DNA of 64,000 nt from Bacteriovoracaceae bacterium UBA3083 (GCA_002366565.1 DFBJ01000012.1:496001-560000); one strand, 5' to 3'; shown: positions 43,644 through 52,855, numbered from the stretch's first letter. Notes: generated by a model from the letters alone, not told the origin. Program-made: numbers and translations.

Positions 43644-45275
43644 ATGAATATTGCAGACCTATTAGTTAAAAGAGCAAATGAACAACCAGATAAACTGGCA
43701 ATAAAAGCTCCGATTAGTAGAAATGCGGATGGAAGTTATAATTATGAAAGTAAAACTTTCAAAGAACTTCTAGCAACTACAAGATCTATCGCTAACGGTC
43801 TTAAGTCTAAAGGATTAGTTAGTGGAGATAAAGCAGTTGTCTTTGTAAAGCCAGGACTAGATTTTCCTGCTATCACCTTCGCACTCTTTTCGTTAGGGAT
43901 TGTCCCTGTATTCATTGACCCAGGAATGGGTAAAGAGAACCTATTAAGATCAATCAAGCAAGTTCAACCTCAGGCCTTAATCGCAGTACCGATTGTGCAT
44001 TTTCTCAGGTTATTTAAAAGGGATACTTTTAAGTCTGTTAAGTGCTTTATTACAACAGGATCTTTAACATGGCCTGGAATGTTTTCACTCAAGTCATTAA
44101 AAAAACTTCCGCCTGCAGAAATACAAACTAAAGTAAATGAAAATGAATTAGCAGCAATACTCTTTACTTCAGGAGGAACTGGAATACCTAAGGGTGTTGA
44201 ATATACTCATAAGATATTTTCAAAACAAACAGAACTACTTCAAAACATATTTTCATTAACTAGTGAAGACATAGATATTCCAGGATTCCCTCTCTTTGCT
44301 CTTTTTACAATTGCTATGGGAATGACTAGTTGTATTCCAGACATGGATCCATCTAGACCAGCTGATGCTGACCCGGCCAAACTTGTCCAAAACATACTTG
44401 ATAATCAAGCTACTTTTGTTGCAGGTTCTCCAGCGATTTGGGAAAAGGTAGCTTCATATTGTAACGATAAAAAAATAACATTACCAAGTGTTAAGTATCT
44501 TGTGATGTTTGGTGCACCAGTAAGAAAAGAAGTTCACCAAAATTTTTCAAAAGTACTAACTAATGGAACAACCTATACTCCATACGGAGCAACAGAATCA
44601 CTACCTGTAGCAAATATTTCAGGAAAGTACTTACTTGAAAAAACAGTTGATCTATCTTCTAAGGGACGTGGGACATGTGTAGGGAAACCTATATCATCAA
44701 TGGAAGTAAAAATAATTTCAATTACTGATGAAATACTCTCTACAGTAGAAGAAATGAAAGAGCTTAGAAATGGTCAGATTGGAGAAATTATTGTTCAAGG
44801 AGACACTGTTACTAAAAGTTATTTTGGTATGCCTGAAAAAACCGCTGAAGCTAAAATATTTGATGGAGATAAATTCTGGCACAGGATTGGAGATATAGGC
44901 TACCTAGATGATCAAGGGTATCTATGGTTCTGCGGAAGAAAGACTCATAGAGTGGAAACTGAAAATGAACTAATGAGTTCAATACAATGCGAATCAATAT
45001 TTAATGAGCACCAGCTTATTGAAAAGACTGCCCTAGTTGGTGTCTATAGAGGCAAGAAATATCAAACTCCTGAATTAGTAGTTCAACTAAAAGATCCATC
45101 TAAGAAAAGTGCACAATTGAAAGAAGAACTAATAAGCATGGCAAGTACTCACCCTCATACAAAGAATATAAAGAAAATCTGGTACCACGATAAGTTCCCT
45201 GTAGATGTACGTCACAATATTAAAATTGATCGTCTAAAACTTCGGGATCTTGCTGAGAACGGAGATCTAACATGA
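43644..45275 (+). CDS. oleC: OleC, beta-lactone synthetase
   Basis: A 543-residue adenylate-forming enzyme. The AMP-binding P-loop is FTSGGTGIPKGVEYTH (about 174-189), the adenine motif YTPYGATESLP follows, and WHRIGDIGYLDDQGYLWFCGRK lies in the hinge. OleC converts the 2-alkyl-3-hydroxyacid from OleD into a beta-lactone with ATP. It overlaps oleD by four bases (ATGA). In the cell OleB, C and D form a complex; nothing here argues against it. Confidence 0.94.
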   Translation: MNIADLLVKRANEQPDKLAIKAPISRNADGSYNYESKTFKELLATTRSIANGLKSKGLVSGDKAVVFVKPGLDFPAITFALFSLGIVPVFIDPGMGKENLLRSIKQVQPQALIAVPIVHFLRLFKRDTFKSVKCFITTGSLTWPGMFSLKSLKKLPPAEIQTKVNENELAAILFTSGGTGIPKGVEYTHKIFSKQTELLQNIFSLTSEDIDIPGFPLFALFTIAMGMTSCIPDMDPSRPADADPAKLVQNILDNQATFVAGSPAIWEKVASYCNDKKITLPSVKYLVMFGAPVRKEVHQNFSKVLTNGTTYTPYGATESLPVANISGKYLLEKTVDLSSKGRGTCVGKPISSMEVKIISITDEILSTVEEMKELRNGQIGEIIVQGDTVTKSYFGMPEKTAEAKIFDGDKFWHRIGDIGYLDDQGYLWFCGRKTHRVETENELMSSIQCESIFNEHQLIEKTALVGVYRGKKYQTPELVVQLKDPSKKSAQLKEELISMASTHPHTKNIKKIWYHDKFPVDVRHNIKIDRLKLRDLAENGDLT

Positions 45276-46249
45276 AAATATTAGTTACAGGTGCTGGTGG
45301 ATTTCTTGGTTACTATATTGCTAGAGATTTAAAGGCTCTAGGCCATGAAGTATATAATTTTTCTAGATCTCATCATAAAGACCTAGATGAACTGGCCATT
45401 ACAACTAGACTTGGAAACTTAAACGACCCAGACTCAATCGACAAAGCACTCGATAAAATAGAAGCCGTTTTTCATGTTGCTGGCAAAGTAGCGATGTGGG
45501 GAAAATGGGAAGACTTCTATCAAACCAATACTATTGGAACAAAAAATCTAGTAGATGCGTGCCTAAAAAAAGGTATACAAAAATTCATTTACACATCAAC
45601 ACCTAGTGTTGTCTTTGGAAGTGGAGATATAGAAAATGGTGATGAAACACTAGAGTACCCAAATGAATTTCTTAGCCTCTATGCTAAATCGAAAATGTTA
45701 GCAGAGAAATATGTACTTCAGAAAAACTCTAAAGAGTTTCTAACATGTGCAATAAGACCACATCTTATTTTTGGTCCTAGAGATAAGAATATTATTCCAA
45801 GACTACTTGAGGCAGCTAAAAAAGAGAAATTAAAGAAAATAGGAAGCGGTAATAATCTAGTTGATATTATTTATGTAGAAAATGCGGCCAAAGCACATAT
45901 TCAGGCATTTCAAAGTATTACACCAGACTCTCCTATTTCGGGATCACCTTACTTCATAGGACAAGAAGCTCCTGTTAATCTATGGGACTTTATCAACAAA
46001 ATTCTTAAGGCCCATGGTCAAAAAACTGTATCAAAAAGTATTTCTGTTAAATCTGCTTATTCAATAGGAGCTGTAATAGAATTTATATTAAAGTTTCTTA
46101 GAGTCTGGAACGTTCATCCACCCATGACAAGATTTGTCGCTCTTCAATTAGGGAAGAGTCATTACTTTTCTCATAAGAAAGCAAAAAATGACTTTGACTA
46201 TAGTCCAGACATAACTATAGATGAGGCAATTTCAAGAATCACTCCATAG
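45272..46249 (+). CDS. oleD: OleD, 2-alkyl-3-oxoalkanoate reductase
   Basis: A 325-residue extended short-chain dehydrogenase. The nucleotide-binding GAGGFLG is at 7-13, a TSTPSVVFG strand at about 108-116, and the active-site Tyr137-x3-Lys141 in LYAKSKMLAEKY. OleD reduces the ketoacid from OleA with NADPH. It is the last gene of the operon and its 3' end overlaps the convergent gene by 11 bases. Confidence 0.94.
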   Translation: MKILVTGAGGFLGYYIARDLKALGHEVYNFSRSHHKDLDELAITTRLGNLNDPDSIDKALDKIEAVFHVAGKVAMWGKWEDFYQTNTIGTKNLVDACLKKGIQKFIYTSTPSVVFGSGDIENGDETLEYPNEFLSLYAKSKMLAEKYVLQKNSKEFLTCAIRPHLIFGPRDKNIIPRLLEAAKKEKLKKIGSGNNLVDIIYVENAAKAHIQAFQSITPDSPISGSPYFIGQEAPVNLWDFINKILKAHGQKTVSKSISVKSAYSIGAVIEFILKFLRVWNVHPPMTRFVALQLGKSHYFSHKKAKNDFDYSPDITIDEAISRITP

Positions 46250-48356
46250 AGGCGGGACTTCTTAGATTGTTGTCTCGTCTGAAATTATCAACAATACCTA
46301 GCCCATCAAAACGACCTTCATTAAAGTATGTGATAAATGGTGAACCTTCATTCGTATAAGCTTCGAAGTTTCCATAATAATAAACATTGTCATAACCAAA
46401 GAAAGAAAGAATTTGTGTCTTATTCTTATGTTCTAAATAAATAGTTTGAATAATATCTTTCAGTCTCCATAGAGGAACAGCGGCCATATCTTGTGCAACT
46501 GATTTCTTAGAATATTCCTCCATACACTTTCTTCTCTTACGGCTTCGTTTAAAAAAGCTATATTTCTTAGTTTTATTTTTGCAGTAAGTATAGAGGCTTG
46601 CAGTAAAGTCATTAAATGCCCACTCAGCGTAGAACTTATTTGAAGAAACTTTCATTTCTCTAAGACAACTATTAAAAAGATTTCTAAACCACTTAAAAAA
46701 ACCACTCTTCTTAGCTCCACACATACTCTCATAACGAGATTTCATCTCTGACTGCGAGTACCCTAATAAATGATATAGGCCATCCCTATTAATTTTATAG
46801 TCACCATTAATCTTAACAGGTCCAATCAATTGGTCTTGTTCAAAAAGTTTTATCGCTAAGGGATCAACCCCTGAGTAATTATTAAGAACTTCAAGTGCTG
46901 CATTCTTATGAGACTTCTTTGTTACTGTATTTGTTTTGGCCGTATAAAAATTATGAGAGAATCCGATAGAAACAGATTCTTCTTTTTTCATATCTATATC
47001 ACCCTCATTAGCAATGAGGTTCTCATTAGCAGAATACTCAACAATCACTTTCTTAGAGTCACTACTATCTTTATTAATTATAGAATCTAACTTTAAAAGA
47101 GATTTAACTAAGACAGCAACAAGTCTTGAAAAGACATTTTGCTTATATTTTATTTTTTCAAAGTAATGCTTGAAAAATCTATGAACATTCCCATCTTTAA
47201 CAATTTCTATTTGTTGAGTACTTGCCTCTTTTTGGCCTCCCCAAAATAAAAGGCCATACTTAGATTCTTTTTGCTCAGATTTTCTCTGTTCTAAAGAGAC
47301 GATATTATCTCGAAGAGCATATACATCTGACTTTTGCCCATTAAGTATTCTTTCAACCTGTTGGGAGTAGTAAGTATCTTTCTTAAGTTTCTCAAAGTCT
47401 TCTTCATAAAAAGTTAAATACGTTTTTTCAGAATCCTCAAGAGTGTAATTGAAATCATATTTAAGCAATGTCATTTGTAATAATTTTAAGAACTCTATCC
47501 CAACGCTTGCTGAAACGCCGACACTAGCAGACTTAACTTTTTCCATAGTTATACGAAGTCGTTCTTTCTCAGTAGATTTCTCTTCATCATGTATTGCTTG
47601 AATATCCACACGTGCTAAATTTTCATAACTAGCTAGAACGCCAGCACTTCCAAATATTGGCCCATAGATAGGTGCTCCAGCGATAGCACCTGCTTTTAGA
47701 GATATTGCATCTTCTTTTTGAAGAAATTCATACTCATTTAAATTTAAATATTCTTTATTAGAGAATTTAGTGAAGGCCAGAAATAACTTATCAAAGTTGA
47801 GAGTTAAACCTTCCATATAGCTATTAGCGAAGTGAACTGACCTAAAAGTTCTCCTAAATGAGATTCCTGCGAAAGCAGCATATTGCGCTTCAGAGAAATC
47901 AACTATGCCCTGATCCTTTAGGTTAGTTAATAAATTTGCGGCATTGATATCAATAATAAATTCATCTGAAACAATCCACTTATCATCACTAAATAAATCT
48001 GGAGCAACAGTTCTTCCAGCAATTACTGTAAAATCAAGAAAGTCGTGATTGTACTTAATCCCGATATTATTAAGGCCACCAAATACTGTAGTATTCTGAC
48101 TACTGAGAACGTTAGCGGCCTGCCTCTGCCCTATAGAGTCATAGGTCGTAGAGAATTCATTAAGAATACTTCGATAAAGAGCATTATCACTTGAGAGCTC
48201 GTAACCAGAACTCTTCAAGCCGATAGAATAGTCTCCATATAGAGAATGGAGCTTTTCTTCATCTAAAATTTGAAAATGTTCGAATTTCTCACCAGCTAAT
48301 ACTTTAGTGGATAGATATAAGACCACACTTATAAGAACATAATGCACCAATTTCAT
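46239..48356 (-). CDS. Exported protein of unknown function, 705 residues
   Basis: The ATG complementary to 48354-48356 with AAAGG seven bases upstream starts the signal peptide KLVHYVLISVVLYLSTKVLA; the longer open frame to a TTG at 48425 would bury it. The mature protein is charged with several short hydrophobic and Gly-rich segments (AGAIAGAPIYGPIFGSAGV near 230-250; SASVGVSASVGIEF near 285), and a cysteine-containing C-terminal third (FNSCLREM, YCKNKTKK, KCMEEY). No family recognised. It is convergent with oleD, and there is no evidence that it takes part in the olefin pathway. Confidence 0.75.
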   Translation of the reverse strand: MKLVHYVLISVVLYLSTKVLAGEKFEHFQILDEEKLHSLYGDYSIGLKSSGYELSSDNALYRSILNEFSTTYDSIGQRQAANVLSSQNTTVFGGLNNIGIKYNHDFLDFTVIAGRTVAPDLFSDDKWIVSDEFIIDINAANLLTNLKDQGIVDFSEAQYAAFAGISFRRTFRSVHFANSYMEGLTLNFDKLFLAFTKFSNKEYLNLNEYEFLQKEDAISLKAGAIAGAPIYGPIFGSAGVLASYENLARVDIQAIHDEEKSTEKERLRITMEKVKSASVGVSASVGIEFLKLLQMTLLKYDFNYTLEDSEKTYLTFYEEDFEKLKKDTYYSQQVERILNGQKSDVYALRDNIVSLEQRKSEQKESKYGLLFWGGQKEASTQQIEIVKDGNVHRFFKHYFEKIKYKQNVFSRLVAVLVKSLLKLDSIINKDSSDSKKVIVEYSANENLIANEGDIDMKKEESVSIGFSHNFYTAKTNTVTKKSHKNAALEVLNNYSGVDPLAIKLFEQDQLIGPVKINGDYKINRDGLYHLLGYSQSEMKSRYESMCGAKKSGFFKWFRNLFNSCLREMKVSSNKFYAEWAFNDFTASLYTYCKNKTKKYSFFKRSRKRRKCMEEYSKKSVAQDMAAVPLWRLKDIIQTIYLEHKNKTQILSFFGYDNVYYYGNFEAYTNEGSPFITYFNEGRFDGLGIVDNFRRDNNLRSPASME

Positions 48357-48669
48357 CTCACTACCTTTAACAGAAATCGTGGGACTGATGATTAGTGATC
48401 TTACGTGCAGTTTAACAATCAGCAATTCTTGAATTCTATCACAGACTTTTCGGTAAGCTCAATTGTTGACTTAATAGATAAGATACTCAAAATGAGAAAA
48501 TCCTACGTTTTAAACTATTTACACAATTGTCTGCTAAAATAATGAATAAGAATTCAGAGACTTACGTGATAGAAATTATCTATCGAAACTTAAATAAAAC
48601 CGATTTTATATATATTGCCAATTCGAGTAACCTATTCAAAGAAACAAACGCAAACCTTAGGAGGCGAAA
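48357..48669. other. 313-base intergenic region
   Basis: A divergent promoter gap without a gene. It contains the OxyR-like dyad at 48568-48584. The rest is AT-rich, and I see no further strong element. Confidence 0.6.
48568..48584. promoter_or_regulatory. OxyR-like half site
   Basis: GATAGA-AATTA-TCTATC is a perfect dyad that contains ATAG-N7-CTAT (48569-48583), one of the two halves of the OxyR consensus. It lies 86 bases upstream of the peroxiredoxin-glutaredoxin gene. The second half at the expected distance is not recognisable, so the call is tentative. Confidence 0.45.
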
Positions 48670-49401
48670 ATGAGTTTTGAAAACAAAGAAGGACAGAACG
48701 TTCCATCAGCATCATTCAAAGTTATAAATGAAAAAGGACTACAGAGTGTAGATTCAGATAGCTTATTCAAAAATAGAAAAGTTATTGTCTTCTCACTACC
48801 AGGTGCTTTTACACCAACTTGTTCATCAACACACTTACCAAGATATAACCAACTAGCAAAAACTTTTGCTAAAGAAGGAGTTGATGAAATAGTTTGTCTT
48901 TCAGTTAACGATGCATTCGTTATGAAGTCTTGGGGAGAAAGCCAAGAAGCAGATAAAGTAACTCTACTTGCAGATGGTAATGGTGAGTTTACTGAAAAAA
49001 TGGGATTACTAGTTGATAAGTCAGACTTAGGTTTTGGAAAAAGATCATGGCGTTATTCAATGTTAGTTAATAACGGTGTTATTGAAAAGATGTTCATTGA
49101 GCCAGATAAGCCAGGTGACCCATTTGAAGTAAGTGATGCAAATACGATGTTAGATTACATCAATAAAGATGCAAAACTACCACATGCGATTACAGTTATT
49201 ACAAAACCAGGTTGTTCTTACTGCAAAAAAGCAAAAGAATTACTTGCGAGTAAAGAGTTAGATTTTGAAGAAATTATTCTTGGAAAGGACGCTACAAGTG
49301 TATCACTTGCTGCTCTTTCTGGATCAGGAAAAGTTCCTCAAGTATTCATCGATGGTAATAGAATTGGTGGAAGTGAAGAGCTAGAAAAATACTTCGCTTA
49401 A
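48670..49401 (+). CDS. Peroxiredoxin 5-glutaredoxin fusion (hybrid peroxidase)
   Basis: A 243-residue fusion. The peroxiredoxin domain (1-160) has the active-site segment PGAFTPTCSSTHLPRY with peroxidatic Cys51; the glutaredoxin domain (about 168-243) has KPGCSYCKKAKELL with Cys182/Cys185, then the KVPQVFIDGNRIGG segment of the glutathione site. Such hybrids reduce peroxides with glutathione. AGGAGG lies six bases before the ATG; the gene is a single unit with a strong terminator and a possible OxyR site upstream. It sits between the two lipid operons, perhaps by chance. Confidence 0.94.
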   Translation: MSFENKEGQNVPSASFKVINEKGLQSVDSDSLFKNRKVIVFSLPGAFTPTCSSTHLPRYNQLAKTFAKEGVDEIVCLSVNDAFVMKSWGESQEADKVTLLADGNGEFTEKMGLLVDKSDLGFGKRSWRYSMLVNNGVIEKMFIEPDKPGDPFEVSDANTMLDYINKDAKLPHAITVITKPGCSYCKKAKELLASKELDFEEIILGKDATSVSLAALSGSGKVPQVFIDGNRIGGSEELEKYFA

Positions 49402-49410
49402 GATTTAGAC

Positions 49411-49438
49411 CCTCGCCTTTACAGGCGAGGTTTTCTTT
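49411..49438 (+). terminator. Intrinsic terminator
   Basis: CCTCGCC, loop TTTACA, GGCGAGG then TTTTCTTT: classical terminator ten bases after the hybrid peroxiredoxin stop. Confidence 0.9.
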
Positions 49439-50232
49439 TAGAGATTATCAGCAACAGTATTAACCACATCACTATCAAAATGATTGCAGCTCATGCCAGC
49501 ATCTACCTTTATCCCAGTAGCATTTATTCCACTAGAAAGAGGGCTTAGTAAAAAAGCTATAGTATTTGCAACTTCTACTGTTTTTAAATTTTCTTTTCTT
49601 AAAGTTAATTTTTCTGCAAATAAGTAGTTATTTATATAACCTGGAATTCCAGCAGAAGCAGAAGTTTTAAGTGGCCCAGAACAAACCGCATTACATCTGA
49701 CTCTTGATTTTAAACTAAGAGACTTTGCAAGGTATGCTACAGTTGCATCTAATGTTGCCTTTATAGGTCCCATATATCCATAGCTTGTTGCTCTAGTATC
49801 TGAAATAGATACTGTTACAATAGATGCATTTTCATCAAATGACGATGAAAGGGCATTTGATAGAGACACTAATGAGAATGAAGAGATATTTGTTGCTTGA
49901 AGGTAGTCAGCAAGTTTAGTTTCATGAAATGGTTTGATCCCTTCAGAATAATTCGCAAAAGCAATTGAGTGAAGAAAGCCATTAATCTTTACACCTAGTT
50001 CACTAATACTTTTTCCAAAATCTTCAATGGCCTGAGAATCCTCAACATCAAGAATATATATTTGAGATTCGGGAAATAGTTTTTGAACTTTCTCTTTATG
50101 ATCAGGAGATTGAACTGTGAAAATTAAATTAGATCCTGCATCACTAAGTATTTTTGCACTGTGATAGGCAACACTCTTTCTATTTGCAACTCCTGAAATA
50201 ACAAAAGTTTTATTTTTAAATCCAAAATCCAT
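49438..50232 (-). CDS. FabI-like enoyl-ACP reductase (first active-site Tyr missing)
   Basis: A 264-residue SDR of the FabI type: GVANRKSVAYHSAKILSDAG nucleotide-binding start, GFLHSIAFAN, and SYGYMGPIKATLDATVAYLA with Tyr151-x6-Lys158, the catalytic pair. In FabI a second Tyr (146 in E. coli) lies ten residues before; here that segment reads VSISDTRATS, with Ile or Ser and one residue fewer. C-terminal GMSCNH also departs. It may reduce different substrates or be slow. It is the last gene of the minus operon with fabZ and fabG and overlaps fabZ by one base. Confidence 0.85.
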   Translation of the reverse strand: MDFGFKNKTFVISGVANRKSVAYHSAKILSDAGSNLIFTVQSPDHKEKVQKLFPESQIYILDVEDSQAIEDFGKSISELGVKINGFLHSIAFANYSEGIKPFHETKLADYLQATNISSFSLVSLSNALSSSFDENASIVTVSISDTRATSYGYMGPIKATLDATVAYLAKSLSLKSRVRCNAVCSGPLKTSASAGIPGYINNYLFAEKLTLRKENLKTVEVANTIAFLLSPLSSGINATGIKVDAGMSCNHFDSDVVNTVADNL

Positions 50233-50657
50233 TATTTTTCCTCAATTAAAGCGCAGCTAAACTCAATGGCCATAACAACTTTACCATTAACTGTAGAGCG
50301 AGCTTTCATATAGTACGCATTTGAAATTTGATCTATTAATGAAACATCCATGATGAGTTCATCACCAGGTTTTACAAAATTTTTAAATTTTGCACTATTA
50401 ACTTTAGTAACAACACCAAGCCCACTTCCTTCCATTGTCGCCATTAGTAGTGCTCCAGACTGAAAAGATGCTTCTTGCAGTAAAACACCTGGCATAATAG
50501 GATTTCCAGGAAAATGTCCTTTGAAGAAATCTTCATCACCAGTTAAAGTTAATGATGTCTTTATTGAACCTTCGCCTCTTTCAATAACTTTATCAACAAA
50601 GAGAAATGGAGGTTTTTGCGGTAAAAGCTCTAGTACTTCATTTGAAAATTTACTCAT
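50232..50657 (-). CDS. fabZ: FabZ-type 3-hydroxyacyl-ACP dehydratase
   Basis: A 141-residue hot-dog dehydratase with LLPQKPPFLFVDKV and the active-site HFPGNPIMPGVLLQEA, His48 and Glu62. It removes water from 3-hydroxyacyl-ACP. One-base overlaps with the genes on each side (TAATG type) show tight translational coupling with fabG and the FabI-like gene. Being in an operon with a CrtI-like flavoprotein, it is probably a pathway-specific copy. Confidence 0.92.
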   Translation of the reverse strand: MSKFSNEVLELLPQKPPFLFVDKVIERGEGSIKTSLTLTGDEDFFKGHFPGNPIMPGVLLQEASFQSGALLMATMEGSGLGVVTKVNSAKFKNFVKPGDELIMDVSLIDQISNAYYMKARSTVNGKVVMAIEFSCALIEEK

Positions 50658-51403
50658 TACAGTCCACCAGTTATTTCTAAAGAAGTCCCTGTAATATAAC
50701 CTGCATGCTCACTACTAAGAAATAAAACAGCGTTGGCCACTTCTTCAACTTTACCAAATCTTCTTAAAGGAACTTGTTTTTTATATTCCTTAACTTGATC
50801 CGCTGGTAGATCTGCAATCAACTCTGTCTCTATGAACCCAGGACAGATATTATTTACTGTTATTCCTTTTTTACCAACTTCCTTTGAGAGTGATTTAGAG
50901 AGTGCTACTTGACCTGCTTTTGAAGCTGCGTAATTTGCTTGACCTGAAAGTCCAAGAGCTCCACCTACTGAACTCATATTTACAACTCTACCGTAACGAT
51001 TCTTCATCATTAAAGGTATAGACATTTTAGTCATTAGGAATGTTCCTTTTAAGTTTACATCCATAACACTATTCCAATCTTCTGTTGGCATAAGAGCTAA
51101 GACATTATCCTTTCTAATTCCAGAGTTATTAACAAGGATATCAACTTTTTGATATTCTGATTCAACATAGCTGTAAAACTCTTGAACTTGCTCTTCTTTT
51201 GAAACATCAAACTTACGAAGGTCAATATTCTTTCCAAGTTCTCCAAGAGACTCCTTAAAGTTATTTGCTGCTTCATCATTAGAAGTATATGTAGCAATTA
51301 CAGTTGCACCATGCTCAAGAAAAGCTGTAGTCACACCTCTTCCAATACCTCTTGTTCCACCTGTTACGATTACGACTCTATTTTCAAAATTAAAATTCAT
51401 CAT
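50657..51403 (-). CDS. fabG: FabG-type 3-oxoacyl-ACP reductase
   Basis: A 248-residue classical SDR: TGGTRGIGRG (14-23) for NADP, LVNNSGI (about 90-96), and the catalytic Ser145, Tyr158, Lys162 in NMSSVGGALGLSGQANYAAS. It reduces 3-oxoacyl-ACP. It follows the CrtI-like gene by ten bases and is coupled to fabZ. Housekeeping FabG cannot be excluded, but the surrounding operon lacks fabD, fabH and acpP of the normal cluster. Confidence 0.92.
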   Translation of the reverse strand: MMNFNFENRVVIVTGGTRGIGRGVTTAFLEHGATVIATYTSNDEAANNFKESLGELGKNIDLRKFDVSKEEQVQEFYSYVESEYQKVDILVNNSGIRKDNVLALMPTEDWNSVMDVNLKGTFLMTKMSIPLMMKNRYGRVVNMSSVGGALGLSGQANYAASKAGQVALSKSLSKEVGKKGITVNNICPGFIETELIADLPADQVKEYKKQVPLRRFGKVEEVANAVLFLSSEHAGYITGTSLEITGGL

Positions 51404-51413
51404 TATTTATCAC

Positions 51414-52829
51414 CTATTTAGAAAGAAACGTTTCTACTTCATGGGACTGAATTATCCCGTAATTTGCAGCACCAAGCCACCCTGACATTATTATCCCTAC
51501 TGAACCGGAGTGAAAAAGCCCTTCTACCTGCTTATGCATCTCCATACTTATAGGGAGCCCTTCAAACTTTGTTCCAAAGCTTGCACCTTTATTGTGATGT
51601 GTATACTTCTCAACAGTGAGAGGAGTTGAGCAATCAATGTAGTCTATTTTATCTCGTACTCCTGGAATAATTTTCTCTAGAGTTACAAGAGCTCTCTCGA
51701 TCGTAAATTGCTTTTTTTCTAGATACTCTTCCTTAGATAGGTTAACCCAATCTTCATAACGAGCATTACTAGATGAGACAACAGCATACCTTCCATCTCT
51801 ATCCTCTCTCATCTCAGGATAATAAACAGAGAAAGTCTGACTTCCTACCTTTGGCGAAAGAATCAAATCAGTATTAAAGTCTTTGTCATCAGAATAGAAA
51901 ACAAGCTCACCAATGTCTGGTATAGACTCACCTTTCTTAATTCCCATAAAGACTTGGCAACTTGAAGTGTTTAATCTAACTTTCTTTGCTTTCTCTACAT
52001 AAGTCGGATCAAAATTCTCTTCCCCAGCTAACTTAAAAACTGTACTTAAGAGATTAGAATTAGAAAGAACAGATTTTGCCTTTATTAACTTTCCACCAAG
52101 AGTAACGCCTTGAACTTTTTTATTCTCAACAACAATTTCATCAACTTTTGAATGAAGCTTTATATCGACTCCATTTTTAACAAGCTCATCTTTCATCATC
52201 GAAATAAGCTTATCAGTACCACCTTGGAATATATAAACACCTTTGCTCATAAAATTTGAGAAAACGATCCCATAAGTAATCGCAGGATCTTCAAGGGTAG
52301 AACCATTTGCATAAACAATTGGCTCCATCAGAAATCTGTGTACATCATTTCGACCAGGAAAGAACTTTTCAAAGAGCTCTCTATTAGTCATACCACTATC
52401 GTCATAAAAATTCATGGCAGCGAGATAATCAAAGAACCCGACAACAACGTCTTTTTCTAGATTAAAAGTCTCTGTTAATGTTTTTATATAATGATCTTTA
52501 GTGAAATCTGTTTCAATATTAAACTGAGGATTAGAGAATTTAACACTTTTAACTTGAACTATTCGACTAGCAATTTCTTTTGACCAATACTTTCTACATG
52601 TCTTAATCATTCCGACAGGAAATCCATGAAGAGAAACATCAAAGATATGATCTCCGGCCTGCCTCTTAAACCAAGTAGCAAAACCACCAAGCTTATTATG
52701 TGATTCAAGAAGTAGAACACTTCTTCCATTACGAGCTAATTTATTTGCGGCAGTCATCCCTGCAAGGCCTGAACCAACAATAATAACTTCGTAATCTTTT
52801 GTAATTTGATCTTTCTTTTTGAGTAGCAT
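51414..52829 (-). CDS. CrtI-like NAD(P)/FAD-dependent oxidoreductase, paralogue
   Basis: A 471-residue flavoprotein of the same family as that at 40354-41733: IIVGSGLAGMTAANKLARNGRSVLLLE at the N-terminus, KLGGFATWFKRQAGDHIFDVSLHG, the YTHHNKGASFGT region and the C-terminal GLFHSGSVGIIMSGWLGAANYG. It heads the operon with fabG, fabZ and the FabI-like gene. Desaturation, isomerisation or saturation of a polyene acyl chain is inferred from family and context. AGGGTCAC precedes the ATG and TATAAT lies 21 bases further up. Confidence 0.87.
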   Translation of the reverse strand: MLLKKKDQITKDYEVIIVGSGLAGMTAANKLARNGRSVLLLESHNKLGGFATWFKRQAGDHIFDVSLHGFPVGMIKTCRKYWSKEIASRIVQVKSVKFSNPQFNIETDFTKDHYIKTLTETFNLEKDVVVGFFDYLAAMNFYDDSGMTNRELFEKFFPGRNDVHRFLMEPIVYANGSTLEDPAITYGIVFSNFMSKGVYIFQGGTDKLISMMKDELVKNGVDIKLHSKVDEIVVENKKVQGVTLGGKLIKAKSVLSNSNLLSTVFKLAGEENFDPTYVEKAKKVRLNTSSCQVFMGIKKGESIPDIGELVFYSDDKDFNTDLILSPKVGSQTFSVYYPEMREDRDGRYAVVSSSNARYEDWVNLSKEEYLEKKQFTIERALVTLEKIIPGVRDKIDYIDCSTPLTVEKYTHHNKGASFGTKFEGLPISMEMHKQVEGLFHSGSVGIIMSGWLGAANYGIIQSHEVETFLSK

Positions 52830-52849
52830 TTGTGACCCTAAATATTAGT

Positions 52850-52855
52850 ATTATA
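52850..52855 (-). promoter_or_regulatory. -10 element of the fab-type operon
   Basis: TATAAT on the minus strand, 21 bases before the ATG of the CrtI-like gene; the matching -35 is weak. No copy of the GbsR palindrome is seen here. Confidence 0.45.

Noticed and set aside
46908..47090. 60-residue plus-strand open frame within the 705-residue exported protein gene
   Set aside because: No ribosome site and fully nested in a better supported gene.
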